DNA of 64,000 bases from Henriciella sp045287255 (GCF_045287255.1 NZ_CP137142.1:1922001-1986000); one strand, 5' to 3'; counted from the stretch's first letter, positions 34,412 to 43,402 are shown. Notes: a model not told the origin generated them from the sequence alone. Program-made: numbers and translations.

Positions 34412-35770
34412 ATGACTGATTTGCCTGTCTCTTCCGGTGCCCAGACACCCGATACAATCTACGCTAAGCCAGCCGAATGGGTGGCCAGTGGCACAGGGGC
34501 ACAAGGCAATCTGTTCCTGACAGGCCGCGCCGGAACCGGGAAAACCACACTCTTACGAAAGTTCATGGCCCATGCGGGCGACACAGCCATCGTCCTTGCC
34601 CCGACCGGGGTCGCCGCCATGAATGCAGGCGGGCAAACCCTGCACAGCTTCTTCAAGTTCCCACCGCGCCTGATCGAACCGACGGACGTCAAACGCCTGC
34701 GCACGGCGCGTCTTATGAAGGCAGCTGAAACAATTATCATTGATGAGATTTCCATGGTGCGCGTCGATATGCTCGATGCAATCGATCGCAGCCTGAAGCT
34801 CAATCGTGGGTCCAAACGCCCATTTGGCGGGGTCCGTATGATCTTGTCGGGTGACTTGCACCAGCTCCCCCCTGTCGTGCGCGGTGAGGAAAGCGAAATC
34901 CTGATGGATCGTTATGGTGGGCACTATTTCTTCAACGCCCCGGCGTTCAAGGAAGCGGAGTTTGCCTTGCTCGCCCTCAAGCACGTGTTCCGACAGGCTG
35001 ACCCGCGCTTTCTTGCGCTACTCGGGGCGATGCGTCAGGGGCGGATCACGCCCGCTGATGAAAACGTCCTGCGCAGTGTGGTTAGCGAGCGCAGTGCGAT
35101 TGAAGCCAGCGAAACTCATGTCGTCCTGACGCCCAATAATGCCAATGCCTACCGGATCAATCAGGCGCGACTGGATGACCTGCCCGGAAAGGCAAAAACT
35201 TTTGATGCCACCGTACACGGCACATTTGATGAGAAATCCTATCCTACTGAAGCCGATCTGGAACTGAAGGAAGGCGCGCGGGTAATGTTGATCAAGAACG
35301 ATCCCGAAGGGCGCTGGGTCAATGGCTCCCTGTGCACTGTGGCTGGCTTCTCCGGGCGCAATGTCATCGTTGAACTCGACGGCCATGCCTATGAGATCGA
35401 GCCCGCAGCCTGGGAGAAGTATAAATACGCCGTCGATCCGGAAACCAAGAAGGTTTCCCGCGAGGTGGTCGGCACTTTCAAACAAGTGCCCCTACGCCTC
35501 GCCTATGCTGTGACCATTCACAAGGCGCAGGGGCTGACGCTGGAAAATGTCTATATCGACTTTGACTCCGGCATGTTTGCCCATGGGCAAGCCTATGTCG
35601 CCTTTTCACGGGCGCGCAGTCTGGAAGGCCTCGAAATCTCTCGCCCACTACGCCCCCGCGATATGGTGATGGACCGCAAGGCTTTCGCCTTCGGCAAACT
35701 CGATAAGATTGAAGACACTGACGCCTACTTGCTTGCCAAATTCGCCAAAAGCGATGATGCCCTGCTCTAG
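34412..35770 (+). CDS. Pif1-like SF1 helicase/AAA ATPase
   Basis: A 452-residue superfamily 1B helicase of the Pif1/RecD type. Walker A GRAGTGKTT is near residue 38, followed by APTGVAAMNAGGQTLHSFF (motif Ia region), Walker B IIIDEISMVRVDMLD, GDLHQLPPV (motif III), and the C-terminal UvrD_C_2 block with TIHKAQGLTLENV and YVAFSRARS (motifs V and VI). Bacterial Pif1-like proteins unwind 5'-to-3' and resolve G-quadruplexes or help replication restart; the role here is inferred. Short relative to eukaryotic Pif1. It is divergent from the O-methyltransferase. Confidence 0.93.
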   Translation: MTDLPVSSGAQTPDTIYAKPAEWVASGTGAQGNLFLTGRAGTGKTTLLRKFMAHAGDTAIVLAPTGVAAMNAGGQTLHSFFKFPPRLIEPTDVKRLRTARLMKAAETIIIDEISMVRVDMLDAIDRSLKLNRGSKRPFGGVRMILSGDLHQLPPVVRGEESEILMDRYGGHYFFNAPAFKEAEFALLALKHVFRQADPRFLALLGAMRQGRITPADENVLRSVVSERSAIEASETHVVLTPNNANAYRINQARLDDLPGKAKTFDATVHGTFDEKSYPTEADLELKEGARVMLIKNDPEGRWVNGSLCTVAGFSGRNVIVELDGHAYEIEPAAWEKYKYAVDPETKKVSREVVGTFKQVPLRLAYAVTIHKAQGLTLENVYIDFDSGMFAHGQAYVAFSRARSLEGLEISRPLRPRDMVMDRKAFAFGKLDKIEDTDAYLLAKFAKSDDALL

Positions 35771-35779
35771 GCGCCGCGC

Positions 35780-36322
35780 CTACTGTCCTCTTTTCAGATC
35801 ATAGCTTGCAGACTGCCCCGGTTTCACAGCTCCGGTTTTGGCGTCATAGGTGCCACTCTTCCAGGTGATCTTCTGATAGGCGAAAGACACATGTTCACTG
35901 CCCAAGCCATTCTCCCCAACAGAATAGGACACGCCGGTAATCCTCGCGCCTTCCAGGAGAATGGAATAACCAGCGCCACCCTGTCCGGCTCTGCCCGGCA
36001 TACCTGTGACGACAATCTCAGCTTTCGGGAACACCCGGCCTTTGACCAGATTATCGCGCAAAGCCACACTGGTGCGGTCAAAGGCCTTGGTCACCACGAT
36101 CTCGCCAACATCAACGCTGGCCCGGGCTCGCGCGCTACCACTTTGACTGCTCTCGGTACGCATATCCTGCTCGAGAGTCTCAAGCGCGATCCAACCGCCT
36201 GTGCCCCCTCGGGTGCTCTCACCATCAACCCCTTCAATCTTGATATAGATGGCGGCCTCGGCCACGCCTGCGACCATGCAACTGACGCCCAGAACCGCGC
36301 CGCAAATCATTGATTTGAGCAT
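35780..36322 (-). CDS. Secreted Hcp-fold (type VI secretion tube-like) protein
   Basis: A 180-residue protein with a clear Sec signal peptide (residues 1-23, ending VAGVAEA) followed by an Hcp-like barrel: AIYIKIEGVDGES, a variable loop, VTKAFDRTSVALRD, and the closing HVSFAYQKITWKSGTYD, which resembles the Hcp C-terminal strand. Hcp normally has no signal peptide because it is loaded from the cytoplasm into the type VI apparatus. No other tss gene lies in the window, so this is probably a periplasmic or secreted protein re-using the fold. Function unknown. Confidence 0.78.
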   Translation of the reverse strand: MLKSMICGAVLGVSCMVAGVAEAAIYIKIEGVDGESTRGGTGGWIALETLEQDMRTESSQSGSARARASVDVGEIVVTKAFDRTSVALRDNLVKGRVFPKAEIVVTGMPGRAGQGGAGYSILLEGARITGVSYSVGENGLGSEHVSFAYQKITWKSGTYDAKTGAVKPGQSASYDLKRGQ

Positions 36323-36377
36323 TCTCTCCTCCCTCTTTTAGAGCCCTACATTACCGTAGGAGAGGTATCGCAGCAAA

Positions 36378-37001
36378 TCAGTCCGGCTTTTGACAGACCA
36401 GAAAGACGGCTTTGCCCTTTGCTGGTCGCCAATGATGAACGATCTTGAAGCCTGCTTTGACCAGCTCGTTTTGCAAACGCTCGGACTTGAACACTTTCAC
36501 AATCGGCAAGAAGCCAAGAGCGCGGCCAACGGCGAACACTGGGGCCATGTATGCCATGTGATCACCCAGACAGACCGTGCTGGAAACAAACACACCGCCG
36601 GGCTTAAGCAGGCCTTTTACTTTTTCAAAGAGCGCCGCTCGATCCTCGACCAAATGCACGAGGCTCATCGCCATCACGACATCATAGGTTTTGCCCTGTC
36701 CGTGATAAGTATCGACATCGGCAACCTCAAAAGAGACATTCTCAATTCCAGCGGGTTTCAGCTTGTCACGCGCGATCCGCACCATCTCCTCAGAGATATC
36801 AACACCATGGATATGCTTCACATATGGGGCATGCAGGATCGCTGTTGAGCCTGTCCCTGCCCCGATTTCCAGAACCTCGGAGTCCGGCGTGAAGTAATCT
36901 CGCGTAATGTCCAGTTTGATCTCATAGGACTGTTGATCGGCAATTGGATCACGGGAGTATTTCTCCGCAATCTTATTCCAGAACTTGCTTTTATCAGCCA
37001 T
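36378..37001 (-). CDS. SAM-dependent methyltransferase
   Basis: A 207-residue class I methyltransferase. Motif I is VLEIGAGTGSTAI, followed by HIHGVDISEEM and the motif IV/V region YDVVMAMSLVHLVED and LLKPGGVFVSST. Substrate unknown; the membrane-proximal AYMAPVFAVGRALGFLP stretch might suggest a lipid or quinone-like target but this is weak. The ATG at 37001 has GAGGAA 7 bases upstream; a long upstream reading to 37244 is artefactual. It is divergent from a LysR-type gene across a strong operator-like repeat. Confidence 0.88.
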   Translation of the reverse strand: MADKSKFWNKIAEKYSRDPIADQQSYEIKLDITRDYFTPDSEVLEIGAGTGSTAILHAPYVKHIHGVDISEEMVRIARDKLKPAGIENVSFEVADVDTYHGQGKTYDVVMAMSLVHLVEDRAALFEKVKGLLKPGGVFVSSTVCLGDHMAYMAPVFAVGRALGFLPIVKVFKSERLQNELVKAGFKIVHHWRPAKGKAVFLVCQKPD

Positions 37002-37078
37002 GTTCATTTCCTCAATTGATCCTGCGTGGCGCGGGATACAGGCTACATCATATTTCATGCAGCGTGACATAACTCTTC

Positions 37079-37128
37079 GATTTTCGAATATGAATTGCGA
37101 AAATCCGCAAGCGGAGTATACGAAAATC
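37079..37128. promoter_or_regulatory. LysR-type operator with three half-sites
   Basis: GATTTTCG at 37079-37086 and CGAAAATC at 37098-37105 form an 8-bp inverted repeat with an 11-base spacer, containing the T-N11-A LysR box. A further CGAAAATC at 37121-37128 lies 23 bases downstream, directly before the lysR start codon. This is the expected recognition-plus-activation arrangement for the adjacent LysR regulator. Confidence 0.75.
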
Positions 37129-37129
37129 C

Positions 37130-38029
37130 ATGAACTGGCAGGCCATCTCCTTTGACTGGAATCAAGTGCGCGCTTTCCTCGCAACCGCTGAGGAAGGCTC
37201 TCTGTCGGCTGCGGCCCGCGCGCTGGGACAGACCCAGCCAACACTCAGCCGACAGGTTGCGGCGCTTGAAGAAGACCTAGGCATTGTGCTGTTTGAACGA
37301 GCTGGCCGGGCGATGGCGCTCACGACGGCTGGCCTTGAGCTACTCGAACACGTCAAAGTCATGGCTGATGCCGCAACGCGGGTTTCGCTGTCTGCATCCG
37401 GGCAATCGCAGGCCGTTGAAGGCCGCGTTGTCATCACGGCCACAGACTCATTGGCAACTTATCACCTGCCCGCCATTCTGCGCAAAGTCCGCGAACAAGC
37501 ACCAAACATTCAGGTTGAAATCCTCACCTCCAATGATGTGCGCGACCTGACCAGGCGCGAGGCCGACATCGCCATACGACATGGTCGCCCGGACCAGGCT
37601 GACCTGATTGCTAAACTGGTTGGGGAGATCAGTTGGCACCTTTATGCTTCAGAGGATTACCTGAAAAACTGCCCGCCGATTAAGACGTTGAGCGATATCG
37701 AAGCGCTCGATTTTATTGGTTTTGAGAACAATGAGCAGCTGATTGATGAACTCAAGACCGCTGGGTTAAACCTGAAACTCAAGAATTTTGTTATGAGTTC
37801 AACCACCGGAACTGTCATGCGGGAGCTGGTCAAAGCTGGCATCGGCGTGAGCTTCCTGACCAGAGATGTTGAGAAGCAGGAACCGAAGATCAAACCGCTT
37901 CTGAAGGACCAGCTGTCTTTCCTTGTGCCCATCTGGCTGGTTACCCATCGGGAGCTACATACCAGTCGCCGCATCCGTCTTGTCTATGATATTCTGGCCG
38001 CTGAGCTGCCAAAAATTGCCCGCCGCTAG
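37130..38029 (+). CDS. LysR family transcriptional regulator
   Basis: A 299-residue regulator with an N-terminal helix-turn-helix (FLATAEEGSLSAAARALGQTQPTLSRQVAALE, broken here as residues 16-47) and a LysR substrate-binding domain from about residue 95 (VEGRVVITATDSLATYHLP). It most likely controls the divergent methyltransferase and itself through the inverted repeats in the 128-base spacer. The ligand is unknown. The third half-site overlaps the translation start region, consistent with negative autoregulation (inference). Confidence 0.93.
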   Translation: MNWQAISFDWNQVRAFLATAEEGSLSAAARALGQTQPTLSRQVAALEEDLGIVLFERAGRAMALTTAGLELLEHVKVMADAATRVSLSASGQSQAVEGRVVITATDSLATYHLPAILRKVREQAPNIQVEILTSNDVRDLTRREADIAIRHGRPDQADLIAKLVGEISWHLYASEDYLKNCPPIKTLSDIEALDFIGFENNEQLIDELKTAGLNLKLKNFVMSSTTGTVMRELVKAGIGVSFLTRDVEKQEPKIKPLLKDQLSFLVPIWLVTHRELHTSRRIRLVYDILAAELPKIARR

Positions 38030-38084
38030 GCCAATTCGCAAATGCCTATTTGCCGCTTTGGACTCAGCGGTTTAGGACAAGCCT

Positions 38085-38315
38085 ATGATTGATCTTATCC
38101 TGAAATGGACATTTCTCGCCCTCGTACTGCTCATCGCCTTTAGTGCCATCACGATCATTTACGGCCTCTACGGTCAGTATCTGAGCGGTTGTAACGGGAC
38201 ATGCGAGAAGGCCCATTCCTATCGGGCCTTTCTCTATATCGGAATTGTCGGGCTTTCTGGTTTCGGCTGCAGCGCCTTTGCCGCTTACATTATCCGGAAA
38301 CGGCTCAGCAATTAA
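38085..38315 (+). CDS. Hypothetical small membrane protein
   Basis: A 76-residue protein with two hydrophobic helices (about 5-28 and 49-69) joined by a short loop carrying two cysteines (LSGCNGTCEKAH), which could be oxidised in the periplasm. AGGA lies 8 bases before the ATG, and it follows lysR by 55 bases. The stop overlaps that of cckA in a shared TTAA. No family recognised; the coding call rests on the ribosome site and the regular membrane pattern. Confidence 0.6.
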   Translation: MIDLILKWTFLALVLLIAFSAITIIYGLYGQYLSGCNGTCEKAHSYRAFLYIGIVGLSGFGCSAFAAYIIRKRLSN

Positions 38316-40885
38316 GCCGCTTCTTTCGCACGGACCGCCAGTTCCTGCTTCACCCGCTCAGCCAGCTGCTTTACCGTAAACGGCTTCGGCATGAACGCGA
38401 CCTCGCGGTCCCCGTCCAGTTTTTCGGCAACGTCACGCTCAGCATAGCCAGACATGAACAGGATACGTGCATTACCGAGCAAGTCCTTGGCTTCCTTAAT
38501 CAGGGTCGGGCCATCAATGCCCGGCATGACGACATCTGAAATGACAAGATCAAAGCTGCCGGGATCTTCCTCAAGAATCTCCAACGCCTCTTCACCATCG
38601 CAGGCCTCTTCAACCTCATAGCCGCGCGATTTTAGCTGCGTTGCCGCAATCGCACGCACGCCATCTTCGTCCTCAACCAGCAGGATACGACCACGGCCCG
38701 AGAAATCGACCGGTTGCGGTACTTCATTCAGCTGCTCCGGCTCAACCACTTCCGGCTCTGGAATTTCATCGGCGCGAAGCGCTGGCAGGTAAATCTGGAA
38801 CTTGGTGCCTTTGCCAACTTCACTGATTGGGCAGATATAACCGTTGGACTGCTTGATAATCCCGTAAACGGTCGAAAGCCCAAGGCCAGTCCCAAGGTTT
38901 TTCGGCTTGGTCGTGAAGAAGGGATTGAAGATATTCTTGAGGTTCTCCGGCGTAATCCCGTGGCCTGTATCCTCAACCTCGATAAGCAGATATTCGCCTT
39001 CCTCGACAAAACGGAAGCCCTGAGCATGAGCATCTTTCTCATTGGCACGGGAGGTCGTAATCGTCAGACTGCCCCCACGACCACCATCCATCAGCATCGC
39101 ATCTCGGGCATTGGTCGCAAGATTGATAATCGCCGTCTCAAGCTGATTTCGGTCAGCCTTGATCATGGGCAGATCGCGACCGTGGACGACATTGAAGTCA
39201 ATCCGCTCATCAATCAATTGGCCGAGCAGGATGGCAAACTCTGACAGGAAGTCACCCGGTTCAAACACTTCGCGGCGGAAGGTTTGCTGGCGCGCATAAG
39301 CGAGCAGCATCTGGACCAGGTCCTTGGCGCGCACAGAGAACTCGTGGATCTTTTTCAGGTTATCAAAGCTTGGATCACCAACCGGGTGCATGGTCATCAG
39401 ATGATCATTGTTCAGCATGATGCCGGTCAGAACATTGTTGAAATCATGCGCAACGCCGCCAGCCAGTTTACCGATGGCGGACATTTTCTCACCCTGTGCC
39501 AGACGCATTTCCAGCGCCTTTTGCTCGGTCATATCGATGACATAAGCCACAGCAGGCTGGCCACGACCATCAAGCGTGATAAACACGTTCACATGCTTCT
39601 CATCTTCGCCGGAGAGCTTCAGGCCGACAGGCTTGTCGATTGCATCGAGCAGCTTCTCACGCAGCTTTGCATCCCCTTCCTCGGAGAGGAAAAGATCGAT
39701 AAAGCGCGTACCCGGCGATGCCCCGCCATCGGCAAGGTTCATCAAGGCCCGGTTGGCATCGGTGATGATCGCCCCGTCAAGTGAATTGCCTTCGAGGCGC
39801 GCCGCACCAAATGGCGCATCGTCAAACATCGGGTCACCATCAACGCTCGGTGGACGAGAGGCTGAGGCTGCCAACATACGGCCCTCGCCTTCCAGCAATG
39901 AATGCGAATTGGCGATCACAACCGTTCGGCCCGTCGCGTCTGCGCCTTTGCCATTCCAAGTCGTGATAGTCTGAACCGGAACCTCAACGCCATCGCGCGA
40001 ACGGATCATGATATCAGCGCGTCCTGGGACACCCGATTTGCGGTCACGGCGCAGCATTTTCACAAATTCAGGCCGCATCAAATCATCAAGGCGGATATTG
40101 CGGGCCGTTTCCGGCAAACCGAGCAGGTCACGCAGCCAGCTATTGGCATAACTGACAGTCCCGTCAGCCCCAGCCGTGAAGAAACCCAGAGGGGCATCTT
40201 CGACATATAGCGCGCGCATATCGGTAGCGCCCGTCGCATCCTCGCTGCCCGTAATCCGGCGCAACCGCCAGAGTACGCGTCCGCCCTTGAGCGGCGCCAC
40301 GCGAACTTCAAATTGAACCGGCAAGCTTTCCGTACCGAGCGTCATGGCCGGCAAGGTTTCACGATGCGCTTCGCCGGCTTTTGCAGCCTTCGACAAACGG
40401 AAAACAGGCGCCGCCAAACCGGGCGAGGCACTGAACATGCGATCAACAGAAACCGGGGTCGTCAGGTCTGCTTGCCCAAGCAACGCAATCGACATCAGAT
40501 CATGGTAGGCTTCATTGGCGATCTGAGGTGCACCGCCACGGTCAGCAATCATCACCGCCTCATCAAGGGCTTCGATCCAGTTATGCTTGGGCATCACCGG
40601 TTTCATCGCATCGGCCATCGCTCCGCGATCAGGGAACAGCCCCATACGCCGTCCTGCGCCACGTAAAATCCACAAGAGGAAAATCATGCCACCTGCCGCC
40701 ATGGCGATCAGGAGAATCAGCCCTGCCGCACCACCAGCATCTGGCCAGGCCAGCGTCGCACTGGCAGCCGCAACAGCAAACAGCAAACAACTCCAGAAGC
40801 CAACCTGCAGCAGGTCGAGCGGCGCGCGCTCATGCATGTCGTCTTCACCCTCTTCTGCTGTGTTCACCACCTCAGGCTGAGCCAT
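38312..40885 (-). CDS. cckA: Cell-cycle hybrid histidine kinase CckA
   Basis: An 857-residue alphaproteobacterial hybrid kinase that feeds phosphate through ChpT to the master regulator CtrA. Two N-terminal membrane helices (about 25-75) precede tandem PAS regions, the HisKA box GGVAHDFNNVL with H480, the ATPase domain (NLATNARDAM, GHGITPENL, GTGLGLSTVYGI), and a C-terminal receiver with phosphorylated D784 (ISDVVMPGIDG) and K in MPKPF. This arrangement and the HDFNN H box are characteristic of CckA. The promoter side holds two CtrA-like half-sites. Confidence 0.95.
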   Translation of the reverse strand: MAQPEVVNTAEEGEDDMHERAPLDLLQVGFWSCLLFAVAAASATLAWPDAGGAAGLILLIAMAAGGMIFLLWILRGAGRRMGLFPDRGAMADAMKPVMPKHNWIEALDEAVMIADRGGAPQIANEAYHDLMSIALLGQADLTTPVSVDRMFSASPGLAAPVFRLSKAAKAGEAHRETLPAMTLGTESLPVQFEVRVAPLKGGRVLWRLRRITGSEDATGATDMRALYVEDAPLGFFTAGADGTVSYANSWLRDLLGLPETARNIRLDDLMRPEFVKMLRRDRKSGVPGRADIMIRSRDGVEVPVQTITTWNGKGADATGRTVVIANSHSLLEGEGRMLAASASRPPSVDGDPMFDDAPFGAARLEGNSLDGAIITDANRALMNLADGGASPGTRFIDLFLSEEGDAKLREKLLDAIDKPVGLKLSGEDEKHVNVFITLDGRGQPAVAYVIDMTEQKALEMRLAQGEKMSAIGKLAGGVAHDFNNVLTGIMLNNDHLMTMHPVGDPSFDNLKKIHEFSVRAKDLVQMLLAYARQQTFRREVFEPGDFLSEFAILLGQLIDERIDFNVVHGRDLPMIKADRNQLETAIINLATNARDAMLMDGGRGGSLTITTSRANEKDAHAQGFRFVEEGEYLLIEVEDTGHGITPENLKNIFNPFFTTKPKNLGTGLGLSTVYGIIKQSNGYICPISEVGKGTKFQIYLPALRADEIPEPEVVEPEQLNEVPQPVDFSGRGRILLVEDEDGVRAIAATQLKSRGYEVEEACDGEEALEILEEDPGSFDLVISDVVMPGIDGPTLIKEAKDLLGNARILFMSGYAERDVAEKLDGDREVAFMPKPFTVKQLAERVKQELAVRAKEAA

Positions 40886-40992
40886 GCAGTTTCTCCTGTT
40901 GGGCTTTTGCCCTTGATTCGTACGTTACTATAGCAGTCGATGCCCTGCAGAGCACCGGCCACACGTCATCATTCTTTATGATGCCCCAGAAA

Positions 40993-41021
40993 TGGTTAAC
41001 CAAACTCCAAGACTGGTTAAC
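40993..41021. promoter_or_regulatory. Repeated CtrA-like half-sites between cckA and the DUF885 gene
   Basis: TGGTTAAC occurs at 40993-41000 and again at 41014-41021, 21 bases apart. On the minus strand the first copy reads TTAACCAT, the consensus CtrA half-site in several alphaproteobacteria, and the second TTAACCAG. They lie about 110-135 bases upstream of the cckA start. A GANTC methylation site (GATTC) is also present near 40914. Feedback control of cckA by CtrA is an inference. Confidence 0.5.
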
Positions 41022-41076
41022 TTTGTGAATTCTGATTAGGTGATGACAAACAAGGACTTCGAAGGACAATCTGATA

Positions 41077-42945
41077 ATGCGTTTACATACTGCTTTTGCT
41101 GCGCTCGCCCTGGCTGGTCTGACAGCGTGCGGACAGCCCTCGACATCACCTCAGGCGGATAAATCCGAGACCAACAGCCCTGAGATTTCACAGGCTGATC
41201 GCGAAGCTGAAACAGCGCGTCTGAATGAGTGGTTTGAAGTCAAATTCAATGAAGCCGTTGCACGAAGCCCGATGACAGCGACCTTCCTTGGCTCCCGCGA
41301 AGGCTACGACAAATGGGACGATGTTTCGATGGAAGCGCAAGACAGGGAAATGGACATCCAGCGCCTCAACGTGGCCGAGATGCGCCAGGAGTTTGATCCT
41401 GCCAAACTGACCGATCAGGGTGCCCTCTCCTTCCGATTGGCCGAGTACAATCTGGAGCAGGCGGAGCGCGCCAATAAGTGGCGCTCGCACAACTATACCT
41501 TCAATCAGATGTTTGGTGTGCAATCGCGCATCCCATCTTTTCTCGTGGCCCAGCATAAGGTGATCTCGAAAGACGACGCAGAAGCCTATATTGCACGACT
41601 GGTCGGTATTGAGGCATATCTTGGCCAACACTTGACCAACACAAGGGCTGCCGCAGGCAATGGCATCCGCCCACCCCTTTTCGTTTATGACTATGTTCTC
41701 TCTGATGCCCGTAATGTGCTGTCAGGAGAGCCGTTCAGTGCAGAGCGAATCGACAGCCCTCTTCTGGCCGACTTCAAAGGGAAAATTGATGCCCTTCTGA
41801 TTTCAGAAACCATCACAGAAGAAGAGCATGACGATCTTCTGGCTCGCGCCATAACAGCTTTGAATGACCATGTTGGCCCGGCTTATGACGGTCTGATTGC
41901 CTATATGGAAGCCGACCGCGAAAGCGCCACGACCGATGATGGCGCCTGGAAGCTGCCAAATGGCGACAACTATTACGCAGATCGGCTGGCGCAAATGACG
42001 ACAACGGACATGAGCGCAGACGAGATTCATGATCTGGGCCTCGCCGAGGTTGCGCGCATCCATGGTGAAATGGAAGCCATTATGGTGGAGGTCGGTTTTG
42101 AGGGCACACTTCAGGACTTCTTTGAATTTACCCGGACAGATGAGCAATTCTTCTATCCGAACACACCAGAAGGCAAAGAACGCTACCTGAATGAAGCAAC
42201 CGACATGATCAATATCATGGAAGAGGCCCTGCCCGCTTACTTCAAAACCTTTCCGCAAGCCTCGCTGGAGGTCAAAGCCGTTGAGCCTTTCCGTGAAAAA
42301 TCCGCTGGCAAAGCCTTCTATCAGCGCCCTGCCCCGGATGGTTCGCGCCCCGGCGTCTACTATGCCAATCTGTACCGCATGCAGGATATGCCAATCTACC
42401 AGATGGAAGCGCTTGCCTATCATGAAGGCATTCCCGGCCATCATATGCAGCTCGCGATTTCTCAGGAACTTCAAGGCCTGCCAAAATTCCGCAAGTTTGG
42501 CGGCGTAACCGCCTATACGGAAGGCTGGGGCCTTTACAGCGAGTTCCTGCCAAAGGAGATGGGCTTCTACACCGATCCCATGTCAGACTATGGACGGCTC
42601 GCTATGGAGCTCTGGCGCGCCGCGCGTCTAGTCGTTGATACAGGTCTGCACGACAAACAGTGGACACGCGAAGAAGCGATCCAATACCTTCTGGATAATA
42701 CGCCAAACCCGGAAGGGGACTGCATCAAGGCAATTGAGCGTTACATTGTGATGCCCGGACAAGCGACAGCCTATAAAATCGGCATGAACAAGATCATTGA
42801 ACTGCGCGAAGAGGCCAAGGCTGAGCTTGGTGAAGCGTTCGACATTCGTGACTTCCACGAGATCGTACTCAAGGATGGCCCGGTCCCACTCGCTATTCTG
42901 GAAGAGAATGTGAAAGCCTGGACGGCTTCAATCAAAGCGGGCTGA
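41077..42945 (+). CDS. DUF885 family lipoprotein, putative metallopeptidase
   Basis: A 622-residue DUF885 protein. The signal has lipobox LTAC (cysteine near residue 18), so it is probably anchored in the envelope. The conserved YHEGIPGHHMQ begins with H449; together with downstream acidic residues (YTEGWGLYSE) it resembles a gluzincin zinc site, and family members are thought to be peptidases or carboxypeptidases. A low-complexity Ser/Asp/Glu linker follows the lipobox. AAGGAC precedes the ATG. The stop codon lies within a perfect hairpin shared with the convergent receiver gene. Confidence 0.92.
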   Translation: MRLHTAFAALALAGLTACGQPSTSPQADKSETNSPEISQADREAETARLNEWFEVKFNEAVARSPMTATFLGSREGYDKWDDVSMEAQDREMDIQRLNVAEMRQEFDPAKLTDQGALSFRLAEYNLEQAERANKWRSHNYTFNQMFGVQSRIPSFLVAQHKVISKDDAEAYIARLVGIEAYLGQHLTNTRAAAGNGIRPPLFVYDYVLSDARNVLSGEPFSAERIDSPLLADFKGKIDALLISETITEEEHDDLLARAITALNDHVGPAYDGLIAYMEADRESATTDDGAWKLPNGDNYYADRLAQMTTTDMSADEIHDLGLAEVARIHGEMEAIMVEVGFEGTLQDFFEFTRTDEQFFYPNTPEGKERYLNEATDMINIMEEALPAYFKTFPQASLEVKAVEPFREKSAGKAFYQRPAPDGSRPGVYYANLYRMQDMPIYQMEALAYHEGIPGHHMQLAISQELQGLPKFRKFGGVTAYTEGWGLYSEFLPKEMGFYTDPMSDYGRLAMELWRAARLVVDTGLHDKQWTREEAIQYLLDNTPNPEGDCIKAIERYIVMPGQATAYKIGMNKIIELREEAKAELGEAFDIRDFHEIVLKDGPVPLAILEENVKAWTASIKAG

Positions 42946-42957
42946 CGGTCAGCCCGC
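42937..42957. terminator. Bidirectional GC hairpin spanning two convergent stop codons
   Basis: GCGGGCTGA at 42937-42945 pairs perfectly with TCAGCCCGC at 42949-42957 around a CGG loop. The TGA stop of the DUF885 gene and the TGA stop of the opposite receiver gene are the mirror ends of the same stem. There is no T run, so it may act as a bidirectional transcript end or 3' stabiliser rather than a classic terminator. Confidence 0.55.
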
Positions 42958-43335
42958 GAGGACCGCGTTCATCCGCTCAAGGACGACATTCCCGGCAGGT
43001 GGCTTTTCAATCACATCGCTATAGCCCGCCGCTTCGGCGCGGGCTTTTAGCGTGTTGGAGAAAAAACCGGTAATCATAAGAGCCGGGGCAAGAACACCTG
43101 ATTCGCGCAAACGCGACAGGAGTTCCAACCCGTCAATCTTGGGCATCTTGTAATCAATCAGGAAGCAATCAGCTTGCGGCATAACCCGGTTGGATAATAG
43201 CTCAACGCCGCTGCGATACACCTCAACGGTAAACCCGCGCGCCCTCAGCAGAAGCGTCAATGAACGGCGCACATCCTCGTCATCTTCGACGAGGACGATC
43301 CGACCAGATTCAAGAGGTTTGCGTTGGGCGCTCAT
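42949..43335 (-). CDS. Stand-alone receiver-domain response regulator
   Basis: A 128-residue single-domain receiver with all key residues: acidic EDDED near 17-20, phosphorylated D61 in FLIDYKMPKIDG, the threonine in LMITGFF and lysine in IEKPP. No output domain. Such proteins act by protein contact, as phosphate sinks or relay members. It is transcribed in the same direction as fixL-fixJ, 92 bases after fixJ, and a FixJ-like palindrome lies in that gap, so it may be part of the oxygen-sensing circuit (inference). Confidence 0.85.
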   Translation of the reverse strand: MSAQRKPLESGRIVLVEDDEDVRRSLTLLLRARGFTVEVYRSGVELLSNRVMPQADCFLIDYKMPKIDGLELLSRLRESGVLAPALMITGFFSNTLKARAEAAGYSDVIEKPPAGNVVLERMNAVLAG

Positions 43336-43402
43336 AGAGTTTGGCTTTCCGCCGAGTTACCTGTTTCTTATCTCCCAGATAGGATGCAAGAGACAACTCG
43401 TC

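Noticed and set aside
41803..42474. A 223-residue open frame on the minus strand
   Set aside because: It is antisense to the conserved HEGIPGHH region of the DUF885 protein and is a shadow.
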